From NCBI GenBank assembly GCA_002631855.1, contig NTLF01000005.1, positions 39,875 to 103,874 on the forward strand: 64,000 nucleotides of DNA, read 5' to 3'. Shown one piece after another: positions 7,539 through 15,241 of this stretch; position 1 is the first letter of the stretch; each line of letters opens with the position of its first letter. A program made the position numbers and the translations under genes. The notes beneath the pieces were generated by a model, which saw only the letters and a program-made list of their open reading frames with translations, did no database searches and had not been told where the DNA came from. Source of the DNA: Zunongwangia sp. ESRF-bin46. Lineage in GTDB: Bacteria > Bacteroidota > Bacteroidia > Flavobacteriales > Flavobacteriaceae.

Positions 7539-8402
7539 ATGGCTCAAATTATTATTGATAAGCAAAATGGTGAACTGGCATTTAGACTAGAAAGGTTTGA
7601 AAATCTTAATCAATTTGACCATTTACAGCGAAAAAATTATTATTCTATTATTTTACTAAAAGGAAACAATTACAAGTTAAATGTAGATGTTTCTAATTAT
7701 GAATTACAAGGCAACCAAATGATTTGCTTGTCACCTTATCAACCATTTATGATTTCTTCTGAAGAGTCTTGTTCAGGCTGGTTATTAAATTTTCACCCTG
7801 ACTTTTTTTGCACATATCGACATCAAAATGAAATTGAAACAGAGGGCATTCTTTTTAACAACTTTCATGGATTACCACATTTTAAAATTTCTGAAGAAGC
7901 GTTGTTTTTTAACCTTATAGATCAAATTTCAAAAGAAATGGATAGAGATTCTATTGCTCAGCATGAGGTTCTTGTGGCTTTTTTAAAGGTGTTTTTAATA
8001 GAAGCTGTGAGACAAAAAAAACAATCCAATAAAGATATAGTGCCAAAATTTTCTGATGGTCAATCTGAAATATTGCAAAATTTAGTAGATTCTATTGAGA
8101 AGAATTATTCTGAGTTACACTCTCCGAAAGATTATGCAGATGTTTTATGTGTTAGCACTAAAACATTGGCTGGAATTGTGAAAAAATATTTACAGCAAAC
8201 ACCTAGTTCGTTAATTTCTAATAGAATTATTATAGAGGCTAAACGCGAACTATATTTAACCTCAAAACCTTTGAAACAAATCGCAGCTAATCTTGGGTAT
8301 GACGATGAATTTTATTTTAGTAGGTTTTTCAAGAAGAAAGTAGGTGTTTCTCCCGATAATTATAGAAAGACAGTAGGTCTTGCTAAACTAGAAAAATTAT
8401 GA
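7539..8402 (+). CDS. AraC-family transcriptional regulator
   Basis: 287 residues. The N-terminal half (1-180) is a cupin-like sensor domain (NLNQFDHLQRKNYYSIILLKG, MICLSPYQPFMIS). The C-terminal part (about 190-283) is a double helix-turn-helix AraC DNA-binding domain with the recognisable SPKDYADVLCVSTKTLAGIVKKYLQQTP first HTH and PLKQIAANLGYDDEFYFSRFFKKKVGVSPDNYRK second HTH. It shares the unit with the ABM protein, in the same orientation and 76 bases downstream, and probably controls it (inference). Effector unknown. The pair occupies the only unit in which genes face the other way. Confidence 0.9.
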   Translation: MAQIIIDKQNGELAFRLERFENLNQFDHLQRKNYYSIILLKGNNYKLNVDVSNYELQGNQMICLSPYQPFMISSEESCSGWLLNFHPDFFCTYRHQNEIETEGILFNNFHGLPHFKISEEALFFNLIDQISKEMDRDSIAQHEVLVAFLKVFLIEAVRQKKQSNKDIVPKFSDGQSEILQNLVDSIEKNYSELHSPKDYADVLCVSTKTLAGIVKKYLQQTPSSLISNRIIIEAKRELYLTSKPLKQIAANLGYDDEFYFSRFFKKKVGVSPDNYRKTVGLAKLEKL

Positions 8403-8421
8403 TTGTCAGTATGTCTTAAGT

Positions 8422-8559
8422 TGCACATAACGGTTTCGGCTATGAGTAGTTGCGTGCTTTAGCACTTAACTTTGCAAGTACACACCAAGTTGGAAATTCC
8501 GCAGGAATTTCCAAAGTAGGCGAGAACAAGCAATTACTTATAGCCATTGTTACCTGCAG
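8422..8559. repeat. attC-like palindrome I
   Basis: Full-length copy. Arms GGCTATGAGTAGTTGC and GCAATTACTTATAGCC pair in 14 of 16 positions with G-T pairs at the others; conserved TTTAGCACTTAACTTTGCAAG is inside. The apical hairpin TGGAAATTCC-GCA-GGAATTTCCA lies at 8491-8513. The outer ends match the neighbours: left perfect to H, right GTTACCTGCA (8549-8558) perfect to J. Confidence 0.8.
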
Positions 8560-8574
8560 TATTTATTGTTTGGT

Positions 8575-9228
8575 TTAACTTTCTTTTTCATAATAGTCAC
8601 ATAAATCGGAAACGATACATTCTTCACATTTAGGTTTTCTTGATTTGCAGACGTTCATTCCGTGCTGTATTAGCCACTCGTGAGCGTGTTTTTTATATTT
8701 TTTTGGTGTAAGTCTGTTTATTTCGTCAGCGGTATGTTCGTTGGTTTTAGTGTCCACTATTCCAAGTCGGTTCAAAACTCTGTGTACGTGTGTGTCAACT
8801 GCAATAGTGTCTCCACCAAAATTGAAGTTCATTAAAATGTCCGCGCATTTCCGGCCAACTCCTTGTAGTTCCAAAAGTTCTTTTTCTGTTCGTGGTACTT
8901 CTCCGTTGTGATTGTCTATTAACTGTTGGCACATTTCTTTTAAATGTTTTGTCTTTCGATTATAATGTGCCACAGGTTTAATCAACTCGGTAAGTTCGTC
9001 ATCTGACAAATCCAATATTTCTTTTGGTGTTGTAGCATTATCATATAGGGCATTGCACGCTCGGATTACCCGTTTTGTGTGGGTCATTGTTGAAAGCATT
9101 ACAGAGACCAAACTTTTAAAATCCGTACTGTTGAGTCCGTTTTTTTCCCATTCATTATCGTTTTCGGCAAATATTTCGTACTCGTTGCTTAATTTCTCGT
9201 AAACTTTTTCAATTTTCTTTTTCGCCAT
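8575..9228 (-). CDS. Endonuclease III-like DNA glycosylase/AP lyase
   Basis: 217 residues. The HhH-GPD DNA-glycosylase fold is clear: FKSLVSVMLSTMTHTKRV, the helix-hairpin-helix LQGVGRKCADILMNFNFG with the catalytic-lysine position (GVGRK), and the catalytic aspartate in IAVDTHVHRVLNRLG. A C-terminal [4Fe-4S] loop has the exact C-x6-C-x2-C-x5-C spacing (CKSRKPKCEECIVSDLC). Endonuclease III removes oxidised pyrimidines and nicks abasic sites. The frame is open 24 codons further up, but that part lies inside palindrome J, so the ATG at 9228 was chosen. A chromosomal nth elsewhere is expected, so this is probably an accessory copy (inference). Confidence 0.9.
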   Translation of the reverse strand: MAKKKIEKVYEKLSNEYEIFAENDNEWEKNGLNSTDFKSLVSVMLSTMTHTKRVIRACNALYDNATTPKEILDLSDDELTELIKPVAHYNRKTKHLKEMCQQLIDNHNGEVPRTEKELLELQGVGRKCADILMNFNFGGDTIAVDTHVHRVLNRLGIVDTKTNEHTADEINRLTPKKYKKHAHEWLIQHGMNVCKSRKPKCEECIVSDLCDYYEKES

Positions 9229-9259
9229 TTTTTCTATTATGTTTTTTGTGTTGTCATAT

Positions 9260-9397
9260 TGCAGGTAACGGCTCGGTATATGATTTGTTGCGAGTCTCAA
9301 GCATCTAATTTAGCAAATAAAAACCGAATTGAGAAACTGCGATAATATTCCAGAGTAGGCGAGAAGCAGCAATAAATTATATACATTGTTGGCTAAG
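9260..9397. repeat. attC-like palindrome J
   Basis: Full-length copy. Arms GGTATATGATTTGTTGC and GCAATAAATTATATAC; left end TGCAGGTAAC (9260-9269) is a perfect complement of the right end of I across the nth-like gene. The inner hairpin is decayed. The right end GTTGGCTAAG (9388-9397) has a 9/10 complement, CTTTGCCAAC, at 9766-9775. Confidence 0.75.
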
Positions 9398-9765
9398 GTT
9401 TTTTATTTTTCTGCGTTCCATTCAGACGTAAAGCTTACGTACTGCTTGTAATTCGTGCGTTATTTTCATTTTACACTTAAATATCAAAAAAAAAATCTCC
9501 GCATTACTATTCCGCATTTTTATTCTGATCGTTTAGCCGTAACGTTTAGCGATTCTGATATTCAGCCAAAAGTTGATTGTTTCAAAATTTTCGATGAAAT
9601 TAAATGAAGTTGGGTAAGCCTAAATTCGAGCGTAAGATTCCGCAAGAATAAATAATTCCGGCGTAATACTTTTCAAGTTTCAGATTCAAATTTCAGTTTA
9701 GTTTTTTGAGGCAGACTATTACAGAATTTCGTTAAATCCGTAGAATTGTAAGTGAGGACCAAAAT
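9398..9765. other. Gene-less unit at the right end of the array
   Basis: About 370 bases with no convincing coding frame on either strand; the longest frames are 15-25 codons. It is bounded by GTTGGCTAAG of palindrome J and a 9/10 complement at 9766. Contains poly-A/T tracts and scattered ATTCCGC motifs. It may be an empty or decayed cassette, or may carry a small RNA or promoter; nothing more can be read. Confidence 0.45.
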
Positions 9766-9850
9766 CTTTGCCAACTAGTTTATATGAACACCTTTTATGC
9801 CCTTATCAACCTTATTGGGCATGCTATGAGCAGGTTTTATGCTTTTAAGT
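9766..9850. repeat. Possible degenerate attC-like site K
   Basis: Starts CTTTGCCAAC (9766-9775) followed by TAGTTTATATGAACACC, similar to the left arms of the array palindromes, and contains ATGCCC...GGGCAT (9798-9822) as a hairpin. No convincing right end was found. Judged mainly by the 9/10 match of its first ten bases to the end of J. Confidence 0.35.
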
Positions 9851-9966
9851 TATTCTTATTTTAAATAATCAAGGGGGGAGTATCTTTCAAATATAGGTAA
9901 AAATCCTAAATCACAAAATTAGGTGCTTGTATGCTGTATTGTTTTTTGGGGTTTTGCTTAGGTTTG

Positions 9967-10060
9967 GTTCGAGACTGGCTCGATATTCCTTCGAGGTTTC
10001 TTCGAGAAACACCTGCTTTTACGGGCAATGGTCGAAGTATTCTCGAAGAAAACTCGGATG
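9967..10060. other. TCGA-rich hairpin cluster upstream of the DUF6266 gene
   Basis: Six TCGA-centred motifs occur within about 80 bases. They form small hairpins: TCGAG-ACTGG-CTCGA at 9969-9983 and GTTTC-TTCGA-GAAAC at 9996-10010, then TCGAAGTATTCTCGA around 10032-10046. There is no coding frame that explains them. It may be a structured leader of the DUF6266 gene or a separate repeat element. Confidence 0.4.
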
Positions 10061-10170
10061 AAACTAGGGGAGTGCACCTTGCTTTTTTTGGGTACACGCT
10101 TGTTTTTTAAGGGAATACGTTTTATATTTCGGGGCTCCCCTTTTTATAACTTAACCAAATTCTACTTGTT

Positions 10171-10812
10171 ATGGCAACATTCAATAATGGTATTTTAGGT
10201 GGTTTTTCCGGTACGGTGGGTGCTGTGGTAGGTACTACGTGGCGCGGTGTCCCAGTGATGCGAAGCAAACCAAAAAAGTCGACCAAGAAGCCGAGCCCTG
10301 CACAACTGCGCAACCGACTAAAGTTTAAAATGATGTACGCTTTTATGCTACCGATAAAAGCTTTTTTAAACGAAAGCTTTGACCAACCCGAAGAAAAGAA
10401 AAGCCGTTTCGATCTCGCGAAGTCGTACTTTTTAAAGGAGGCCATGATTCCCACGGCCGATAGTTTTATAATTGATTATCCAAAAGTGCTTATTAGCAAA
10501 GGCCCCATACGCGGGTTGGTGGATGCATCTATCACGGCGCAAGCGGATCAAAAAGCATTGTTGCAATGGACAGACAATAGCGCACTGGGCTTGGCATATG
10601 CTAAGGATGTACTATCGGCTATTGCCTATGTGCCCGCTACGCAAGACTTTATTTTCTTTGAAGCCGCCGCTCAACGACATATGGGGGAAGTGGTGTTACA
10701 ATTCCCCGAAGAACTGCACGATCTTACGCTAGAGGTGTGGGCAACGTTTAAAAATAAAGAATCGAAACAGTACTCCACCAGTGACTATCTAGGTAGTATA
10801 ACGGTTGTATAA
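10171..10812 (+). CDS. DUF6266 family protein
   Basis: 213 residues, recognised from the conserved N-terminus MATFNNGILGGFSGTVGAVV followed by WRGVPVMRSKPKK and SPAQLRNRLKFKMM. The family is specific to Bacteroidota, usually about 210 residues, and of unknown function. The Gly-rich start, the basic segment and the later strand-rich part (ALLQWTDNS, VLQFPEELHDLTLEVWATF) suggest a two-part fold. No signal peptide is seen. The gene uses more GC-rich codons than its left neighbours and stands alone, with a structured TCGA-rich leader upstream and the oppositely oriented esterase downstream. Solitary position and composition suggest acquisition. Confidence 0.8.
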   Translation: MATFNNGILGGFSGTVGAVVGTTWRGVPVMRSKPKKSTKKPSPAQLRNRLKFKMMYAFMLPIKAFLNESFDQPEEKKSRFDLAKSYFLKEAMIPTADSFIIDYPKVLISKGPIRGLVDASITAQADQKALLQWTDNSALGLAYAKDVLSAIAYVPATQDFIFFEAAAQRHMGEVVLQFPEELHDLTLEVWATFKNKESKQYSTSDYLGSITVV

Positions 10813-10861
10813 CACAATAAACTTATTTGCGTACTACTGAAAGTTGAAATATTAAAAACAG

Positions 10862-12325
10862 TTACTTGTTTTCCTGTTGCCATTCTTGGTATTGGGTGTC
10901 TAAAAACTGCTGTCCGTCTTCTTTATATTCCTTTGTAAAGACGGTAAAGTGATCGCCGGGGTAATAGTCAATCTCAATAGTAGATTCTAGTTTTTTCATT
11001 TCATCATCAAACAGGTGCACTGCTTTGTGTAGGTGAAAGTTATCATGTTCGCCTATGGAAATGCGAATGTCGTTATTTACTGCATCCTTATAGGTTTCCC
11101 AGTTAGTACGTATTTGATACGACAGGTCGTAGCGTTTAAAAAGGGGCAGGGCCTCTTTGTTGATGTTTCCGGTTTCGGCATCTACCAGGCGGATGATCTC
11201 TCCATCGGCATCGCGACTGCTAAAAACCGCATCGAACGAATGGATCTGGTCGCCCCTGTATACTACGTGTTCTACTTGGTACATATCTTTGGCTGCAATA
11301 ATGGGATAGCCGCCGCCCATGGTGATATCGGCCAATAGGTTTCCGTTGGGATCGTAGTATAGGTTGTCAACTTCATAAATATTTTCGCCTTGCCAGTTTC
11401 TAAAATCCACTTGGTCGGGTGCACTGGCCCAAGCCCCTGAAAAGGTTTCCGGATAGTTTAACTGAAGCCATAAGGACGTCCAACCTCCGCTACTATGTCC
11501 AAACACAAACTTGGCACCATTGGTACGGTATTGTGTTTCTAAAGCTGGGATAAACTCGTTTACCAGGGCATCGCCCCACGGGCCATTGATATCGCTATTG
11601 GCGTAAGTGGAATGCCCTTCGGGACTGTTACCATCCAGATAGACCACAATAGCCGGGGTATCGGCCAGATGGGTAAAAGCATATTTTTTAGATCCGGAAT
11701 GGGTTTTATAATTAGCACCAAAACCAAATACTGAAAACAATACTGGGTAGGTAGCATCAAGGTTTTCGTAATACTCATCTGGTAAACTCACAGCGCCGGC
11801 TATGGTAACTTCTTTATCGTGAAACTCGCTTAATACTTCCGATTGTAAGGCAAGTTCTTTTAAGTGCTTGGTTTCTGTAAACGGAATTTCGGGCACTACT
11901 TGATCGGCTTGTAGGGTATGGGTCGTATCAAAGTTTTTATCGAAGATTACTTGTTGCGGCTTCGAGTAAAGATTCCCCGGACTCGTACCAATGGCCTGTC
12001 CGCCCAAATTACGGTCGAACACTACCTGCACATAATACGTATCGCGCTCAATATTTGAAAGCGTATTAGGGTATGAAATAGCCGAATCGTCAAACATCAC
12101 CCCTTCGTTAGGTTGTAAGTTGGTTACCTGCACACGGTACACCGGTGGTAACTCTAATGGAACAAAGGCATTTTTCGGGTTTTTGTTTTCTTGCGAAAGA
12201 TAGAGTAGTACGTTTCCTGTAAAGGGTTCAGAAAGAACATCTTTAGAAAAAGAAACATCAAATTGTTGCGCGTGTACCGATACTGTTAGTAGTATGGCGG
12301 TGCAAAAGAGCAGTAGTTTTTTCAT
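10862..12325 (-). CDS. Secreted alpha/beta-hydrolase esterase
   Basis: 487 residues. Signal peptide MKKLLLFCTAILLTVSVHAQ, then an N-terminal strand-rich domain (about 22-165: FDVSFSKDVLSEPFTGNVLLYL) and a PF00756-type esterase domain. The hydrolase part shows YPVLFSVFGFG, AIVVYLDGNSPEGHS, and the nucleophile elbow GHSSGG (Ser about 274). A likely catalytic His is in the DHFTVF segment near the C-terminus. It is unusually long for the family because of the extra N-terminal domain. Expected location periplasm; substrate unknown. It stands alone, with a gap of about 130 bases to the next gene on the same strand. Confidence 0.85.
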   Translation of the reverse strand: MKKLLLFCTAILLTVSVHAQQFDVSFSKDVLSEPFTGNVLLYLSQENKNPKNAFVPLELPPVYRVQVTNLQPNEGVMFDDSAISYPNTLSNIERDTYYVQVVFDRNLGGQAIGTSPGNLYSKPQQVIFDKNFDTTHTLQADQVVPEIPFTETKHLKELALQSEVLSEFHDKEVTIAGAVSLPDEYYENLDATYPVLFSVFGFGANYKTHSGSKKYAFTHLADTPAIVVYLDGNSPEGHSTYANSDINGPWGDALVNEFIPALETQYRTNGAKFVFGHSSGGWTSLWLQLNYPETFSGAWASAPDQVDFRNWQGENIYEVDNLYYDPNGNLLADITMGGGYPIIAAKDMYQVEHVVYRGDQIHSFDAVFSSRDADGEIIRLVDAETGNINKEALPLFKRYDLSYQIRTNWETYKDAVNNDIRISIGEHDNFHLHKAVHLFDDEMKKLESTIEIDYYPGDHFTVFTKEYKEDGQQFLDTQYQEWQQENK

Positions 12326-12456
12326 AGCAGTTGTGTTGGTTATGGCTATTCGTTTTGTGTTTGTTAGTGGTTGTACTATGTAAGTAATAGTAAAACCTAC
12401 CCAAAGGTACGATTTTATAAAAAGGGAAATGCAGGTTTTAGGTTAAGAGGAAGGGG

Positions 12457-12954
12457 TTATTGAAACTCAGCTTTAATGTGTTTTGAGGATAGTTTTTTAA
12501 TTAGCCAACCAAAAAGAAAGGATAACCCAACAACAATTATAGCCAAAAAGATTGTAACGATGATACCTATTATATCCTTTGGTTCAGTAGATAAAGATAG
12601 ACTATCCCCTTCAAAAAAGTAAATCCATTGTATAGTTGGGGTGATGATGGTCCATAACATCCAAAAAACAAATAAGCAAATCAAACTGATTCGTGCCCAG
12701 TTCTTTCTTTTTAATAAACCTATGGAGCTAATAAATGTATAGAGAATAGCTAGACCAAAAAAACCAACAATAAGCTTTCCGTTAGTAAATATCTTGTCTA
12801 GCATATCAGGATCAGAAGGGTTCATAGATTCTGTAAAAGCCGGTATTAGATGAAACATAAGGTTTTGTAGTAACGATATTAATAGCCCGAATCCTGAAAT
12901 GATAATCAAAATCCAAGAGAGTGTATTAACGAAGGAGGATTTTTTTGGTTGCAT
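12457..12954 (-). CDS. Four-span membrane protein, unknown
   Basis: 165 residues with four predicted membrane spans (about 8-30, 58-80, 88-112 and 130-155) and a basic C-terminal tail (KKLSSKHIKAEFQ). The first loop has an acidic ESMNPSDPDMLDK stretch, consistent with an outside loop. No family is recognised with confidence; many Bacteroidota carry similar small membrane proteins. Neighbours on the same strand are separated by about 90-130 bases, so it is probably transcribed on its own. Confidence 0.7.
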   Translation of the reverse strand: MQPKKSSFVNTLSWILIIISGFGLLISLLQNLMFHLIPAFTESMNPSDPDMLDKIFTNGKLIVGFFGLAILYTFISSIGLLKRKNWARISLICLFVFWMLWTIITPTIQWIYFFEGDSLSLSTEPKDIIGIIVTIFLAIIVVGLSFLFGWLIKKLSSKHIKAEFQ

Positions 12955-13044
12955 AAACTTTTTAAATTACTTTATTTGTTTTAATGATTGGGGCAATTAC
13001 TATGTTTTAGACTTTTTAAATAAATATTTACTTTAAGATCTGGT

Positions 13045-13719
13045 TTATTCTTCTTTAATAACCTTATCTGGATTCGGATTAAAGAAAGCCTTGTCCACTT
13101 CTTTTTCTTCTATTGATGTAGCTTCAGAAATGGAAGTGAAATAAGGGCGAAATTCATTCTTATTCCAAATACTCACAGCCTTAGCTCGTTCTACATATTC
13201 ATTCCAAAACCCATCGACATAATCCTCATATAATTTAGGGTTTAATTTATACTTTGGGCTATAGTAATATGTGCCAGAATGAAGTGTGTACCATGCATTA
13301 GGATCTGTGTTCTCTGTAGTTAAGGTAACTGATAGACACTGTTCGCCCAACACTTCTTTAGTAGGTTTGGTGTTCTTCTTTACATCAATTAATTTTTCAT
13401 CACTATTTCCAAATTTCGTTTTTACAATCGTATCAGATTTTTCAAGTTCGGTATAGGTGTATCCTTCATCCAAACGAACGATTATCTTCCTCCAACCATT
13501 TTCACCTTTGGTATTGTAAATGGTTGCATAGCGGTCTTCTAGTATATAAGCTGTAAATGAAGTGCCTAAATTACGCTCTAACACTTGTTTTTGAATATTT
13601 GGGTGAAGACTTTCATATGACACAGAATAGTGTATAACACCTTCAAAATAGTCTTGTGCGTGAGTGTTTGAAGAATAGAAGAGGATAAACAGTAAAGAAA
13701 TCTTAACTATATGTTTCAT
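13045..13719 (-). CDS. Secreted GLPGLI-like protein
   Basis: 224 residues with a signal peptide (MKHIVKISLLFILFYSSNTHAQ). The mature part begins FEGVIHYSVSYES, then has strand-rich sequence and the segment VLGEQCLSVTLTT...WYTLHSGTYYYSPKYKLNPKLY. This order resembles the GLPGLI/DUF4412 class of periplasmic proteins of Bacteroidota, where a lipocalin-like or LolA-like beta structure is expected, but the GLPGLI motif itself is not present. Role unknown. Confidence 0.55.
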   Translation of the reverse strand: MKHIVKISLLFILFYSSNTHAQDYFEGVIHYSVSYESLHPNIQKQVLERNLGTSFTAYILEDRYATIYNTKGENGWRKIIVRLDEGYTYTELEKSDTIVKTKFGNSDEKLIDVKKNTKPTKEVLGEQCLSVTLTTENTDPNAWYTLHSGTYYYSPKYKLNPKLYEDYVDGFWNEYVERAKAVSIWNKNEFRPYFTSISEATSIEEKEVDKAFFNPNPDKVIKEE

Positions 13720-13861
13720 ATATAATTTAATTAAGTAGTGGAATATTTTTTAATGGTCTAGTTAGTATAAATGAGAAAAATAAAATGGGCATGCTAGATT
13801 GCTTTAAAAACTGTTGTTTTTATTAGTGTTGGTCAATTATGGTCATTAGTTTTTAATGTTT

Positions 13862-15241
13862 CTAATCTTTTATTAGCTTCTGTGTTACTAATGTTCCATT
13901 TTTAAAATGTAAATGAGCAAAGTAAATACCGCTTTGTAGGTTTTTTGTAGAAATAATTATAGGAGAGTAATTTAATTTAACCAATTGACCTAATTCATTA
14001 AAAATTTGAATTGAATCTATTTTTTCAGTAGACTTAATACTTAAACTATTTGAAAAAGGATTTGGATAAAGAATACTTATGTGTTTTTTAATATCAGAAG
14101 TTCCTAAAATGGTTAAATTTTCATACCAGGCAATTTTAAAATCTTGTTGCGATGTGGAAAGTACGTCAAAGTCCTCATCCTGATCTATGTCTGAGGCAAG
14201 CACTGACGTTGGATATAAAATATCTTCTGAAATTAATGAAGGTTTAGCAAAAGTTTGAGAATTGTCTAAATTTTCACACCAAACTATACCAGAATATCCG
14301 TCCTCATAGTATGAAGATAAGATATCATTATCGCCATCGTTGTCTAGGTCTTTTACAAAAAGAGTTCTTGGATAAATAACTTCTGTAGTGATTATCATTT
14401 GAGGACCAAAAGACCCTTGACCATTCGTGTTTTCATACCAAGCTATTTTGTTATCTGTAACTGATACTGAAATGACATCTAAATCACCATCCATATCCAT
14501 ATCTTCACAAAAAACTTTAATGGGATTAATAACATCAGTAGAAATTATTTTTAGATTGCTAAAATTACCTTGACCATTCAGGTTTTCAAACCAAGCAATA
14601 TTGTTGCCATCGTAGGAGTGCGAAACTATATCTATATCATTGTCATTATCTATATCTGCAATAAAAGCAAAGATTGGCCAATCTAATGAAGTTGAAATTA
14701 TACGTTGAGAACTGAAACTACCTAGACCATTTAAATTCTCATACCATACAAGTTTATCATCATTTCTATCAACTACAAGAATATCGTTATCATTGTCATT
14801 GTCAAAATCTTCAGAAAGTACTGAAAATGCAGCGTTTAAGTTTTCGTCGATAATAAGTTGTTTCCCGAAATTTCCTTTTCCATCAAGATTCTTATTCCAT
14901 GCTACTTTGCAAACTCCTGAGAACTCTCCAAGAAAAATAGATACCAGATCTAAATCACCATCTCCATCAAAATCAGATGCTGAAACACTACTGGCAAATT
15001 CATCTGAATTTTCTACTATAATCTGTTTGTTTCCATATAACCCTTGTCCATTTAAATTTTCAAACCAAGCTATTTTATTTCCCTGTGAAAGAATATCCAA
15101 ATCGCCATCACCATCTATATCAACGGTATGAACTTTTGAGCTTTTAACAACATCATTGCCTATAATTTGTTGTGGACCAAACTGTGAATAAGCCTGTGTA
15201 TAAGAAAAATAAAACGTAATTAAGAATATAAGAGGTTTCAT
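13862..15241 (-). CDS. VCBS/FG-GAP repeat surface protein with T9SS sorting tail
   Basis: 459 residues. Signal peptide (1-19), then about seven tandem repeats of roughly 50 residues, each with a calcium-type loop (DIDGDGDLDILS, DFDGDGDLDLVS, DIDNDNDIDIVS) followed by KIAWYENLNGQGSF. Such VCBS/FG-GAP repeats form a beta-propeller that binds calcium. After residue 385 the sequence SILYPNPFSNSLSIKST...GQLVKLNY...LQSGIYFAHL...QKLIKD is a type A T9SS C-terminal domain, so the protein should be exported across the outer membrane by the type IX system and attached or released. Its target is unknown. Confidence 0.9.
   Translation of the reverse strand: MKPLIFLITFYFSYTQAYSQFGPQQIIGNDVVKSSKVHTVDIDGDGDLDILSQGNKIAWFENLNGQGLYGNKQIIVENSDEFASSVSASDFDGDGDLDLVSIFLGEFSGVCKVAWNKNLDGKGNFGKQLIIDENLNAAFSVLSEDFDNDNDNDILVVDRNDDKLVWYENLNGLGSFSSQRIISTSLDWPIFAFIADIDNDNDIDIVSHSYDGNNIAWFENLNGQGNFSNLKIISTDVINPIKVFCEDMDMDGDLDVISVSVTDNKIAWYENTNGQGSFGPQMIITTEVIYPRTLFVKDLDNDGDNDILSSYYEDGYSGIVWCENLDNSQTFAKPSLISEDILYPTSVLASDIDQDEDFDVLSTSQQDFKIAWYENLTILGTSDIKKHISILYPNPFSNSLSIKSTEKIDSIQIFNELGQLVKLNYSPIIISTKNLQSGIYFAHLHFKNGTLVTQKLIKD

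Larger units (their letters stand above)
490..9775 (-). mobile_element. Integron-like gene cassette array (integrase not seen)
   Basis: A run of short gene units separated by long imperfect palindromes (A to K below). Seen: the palindromes lie in one orientation; eleven of thirteen genes are on the minus strand; starts lie 12-90 bases from one palindrome and most stops lie 2-17 bases from the next. The palindrome ends facing each other across a gene form unit-specific inverted repeats: GTTATGTGCA/TGCACATAAC around 6616-8431, GTTACCTGCA/TGCAGGTAAC around 8549-9269, GTTAGCCA/TGGCTAAC around 4465-5024. Known: an integron cassette starts with TTRRRY from its own attC and ends with the complementary RYYYAAC arm, which gives this pattern. 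Inferred: a cassette array read on the minus strand, similar to arrays without a linked integrase. Most core sites deviate from strict RYYYAAC/GTTRRRY, so the recombinase may differ from IntI. Confidence 0.65.

Noticed and set aside
490..9775. CRISPR array or simple dispersed MITEs
   Set aside because: Spacing is gene-sized and irregular, repeats are long palindromes with changing sequence, and end complementarity across genes is not explained by MITEs; no target duplications were seen.
9906..10097. 63-codon minus-strand frame
   Set aside because: Runs through the TCGA hairpin cluster; no recognisable domain or sensible start context.
9398..10170. Integrase gene or attI site at the array end
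   Set aside because: No reading frame of suitable length is present on either strand, so the array is described without an integrase.
10122..10454. 110-codon minus-strand frame
   Set aside because: Opposite-strand shadow of the DUF6266 gene, which has a strong family signature.
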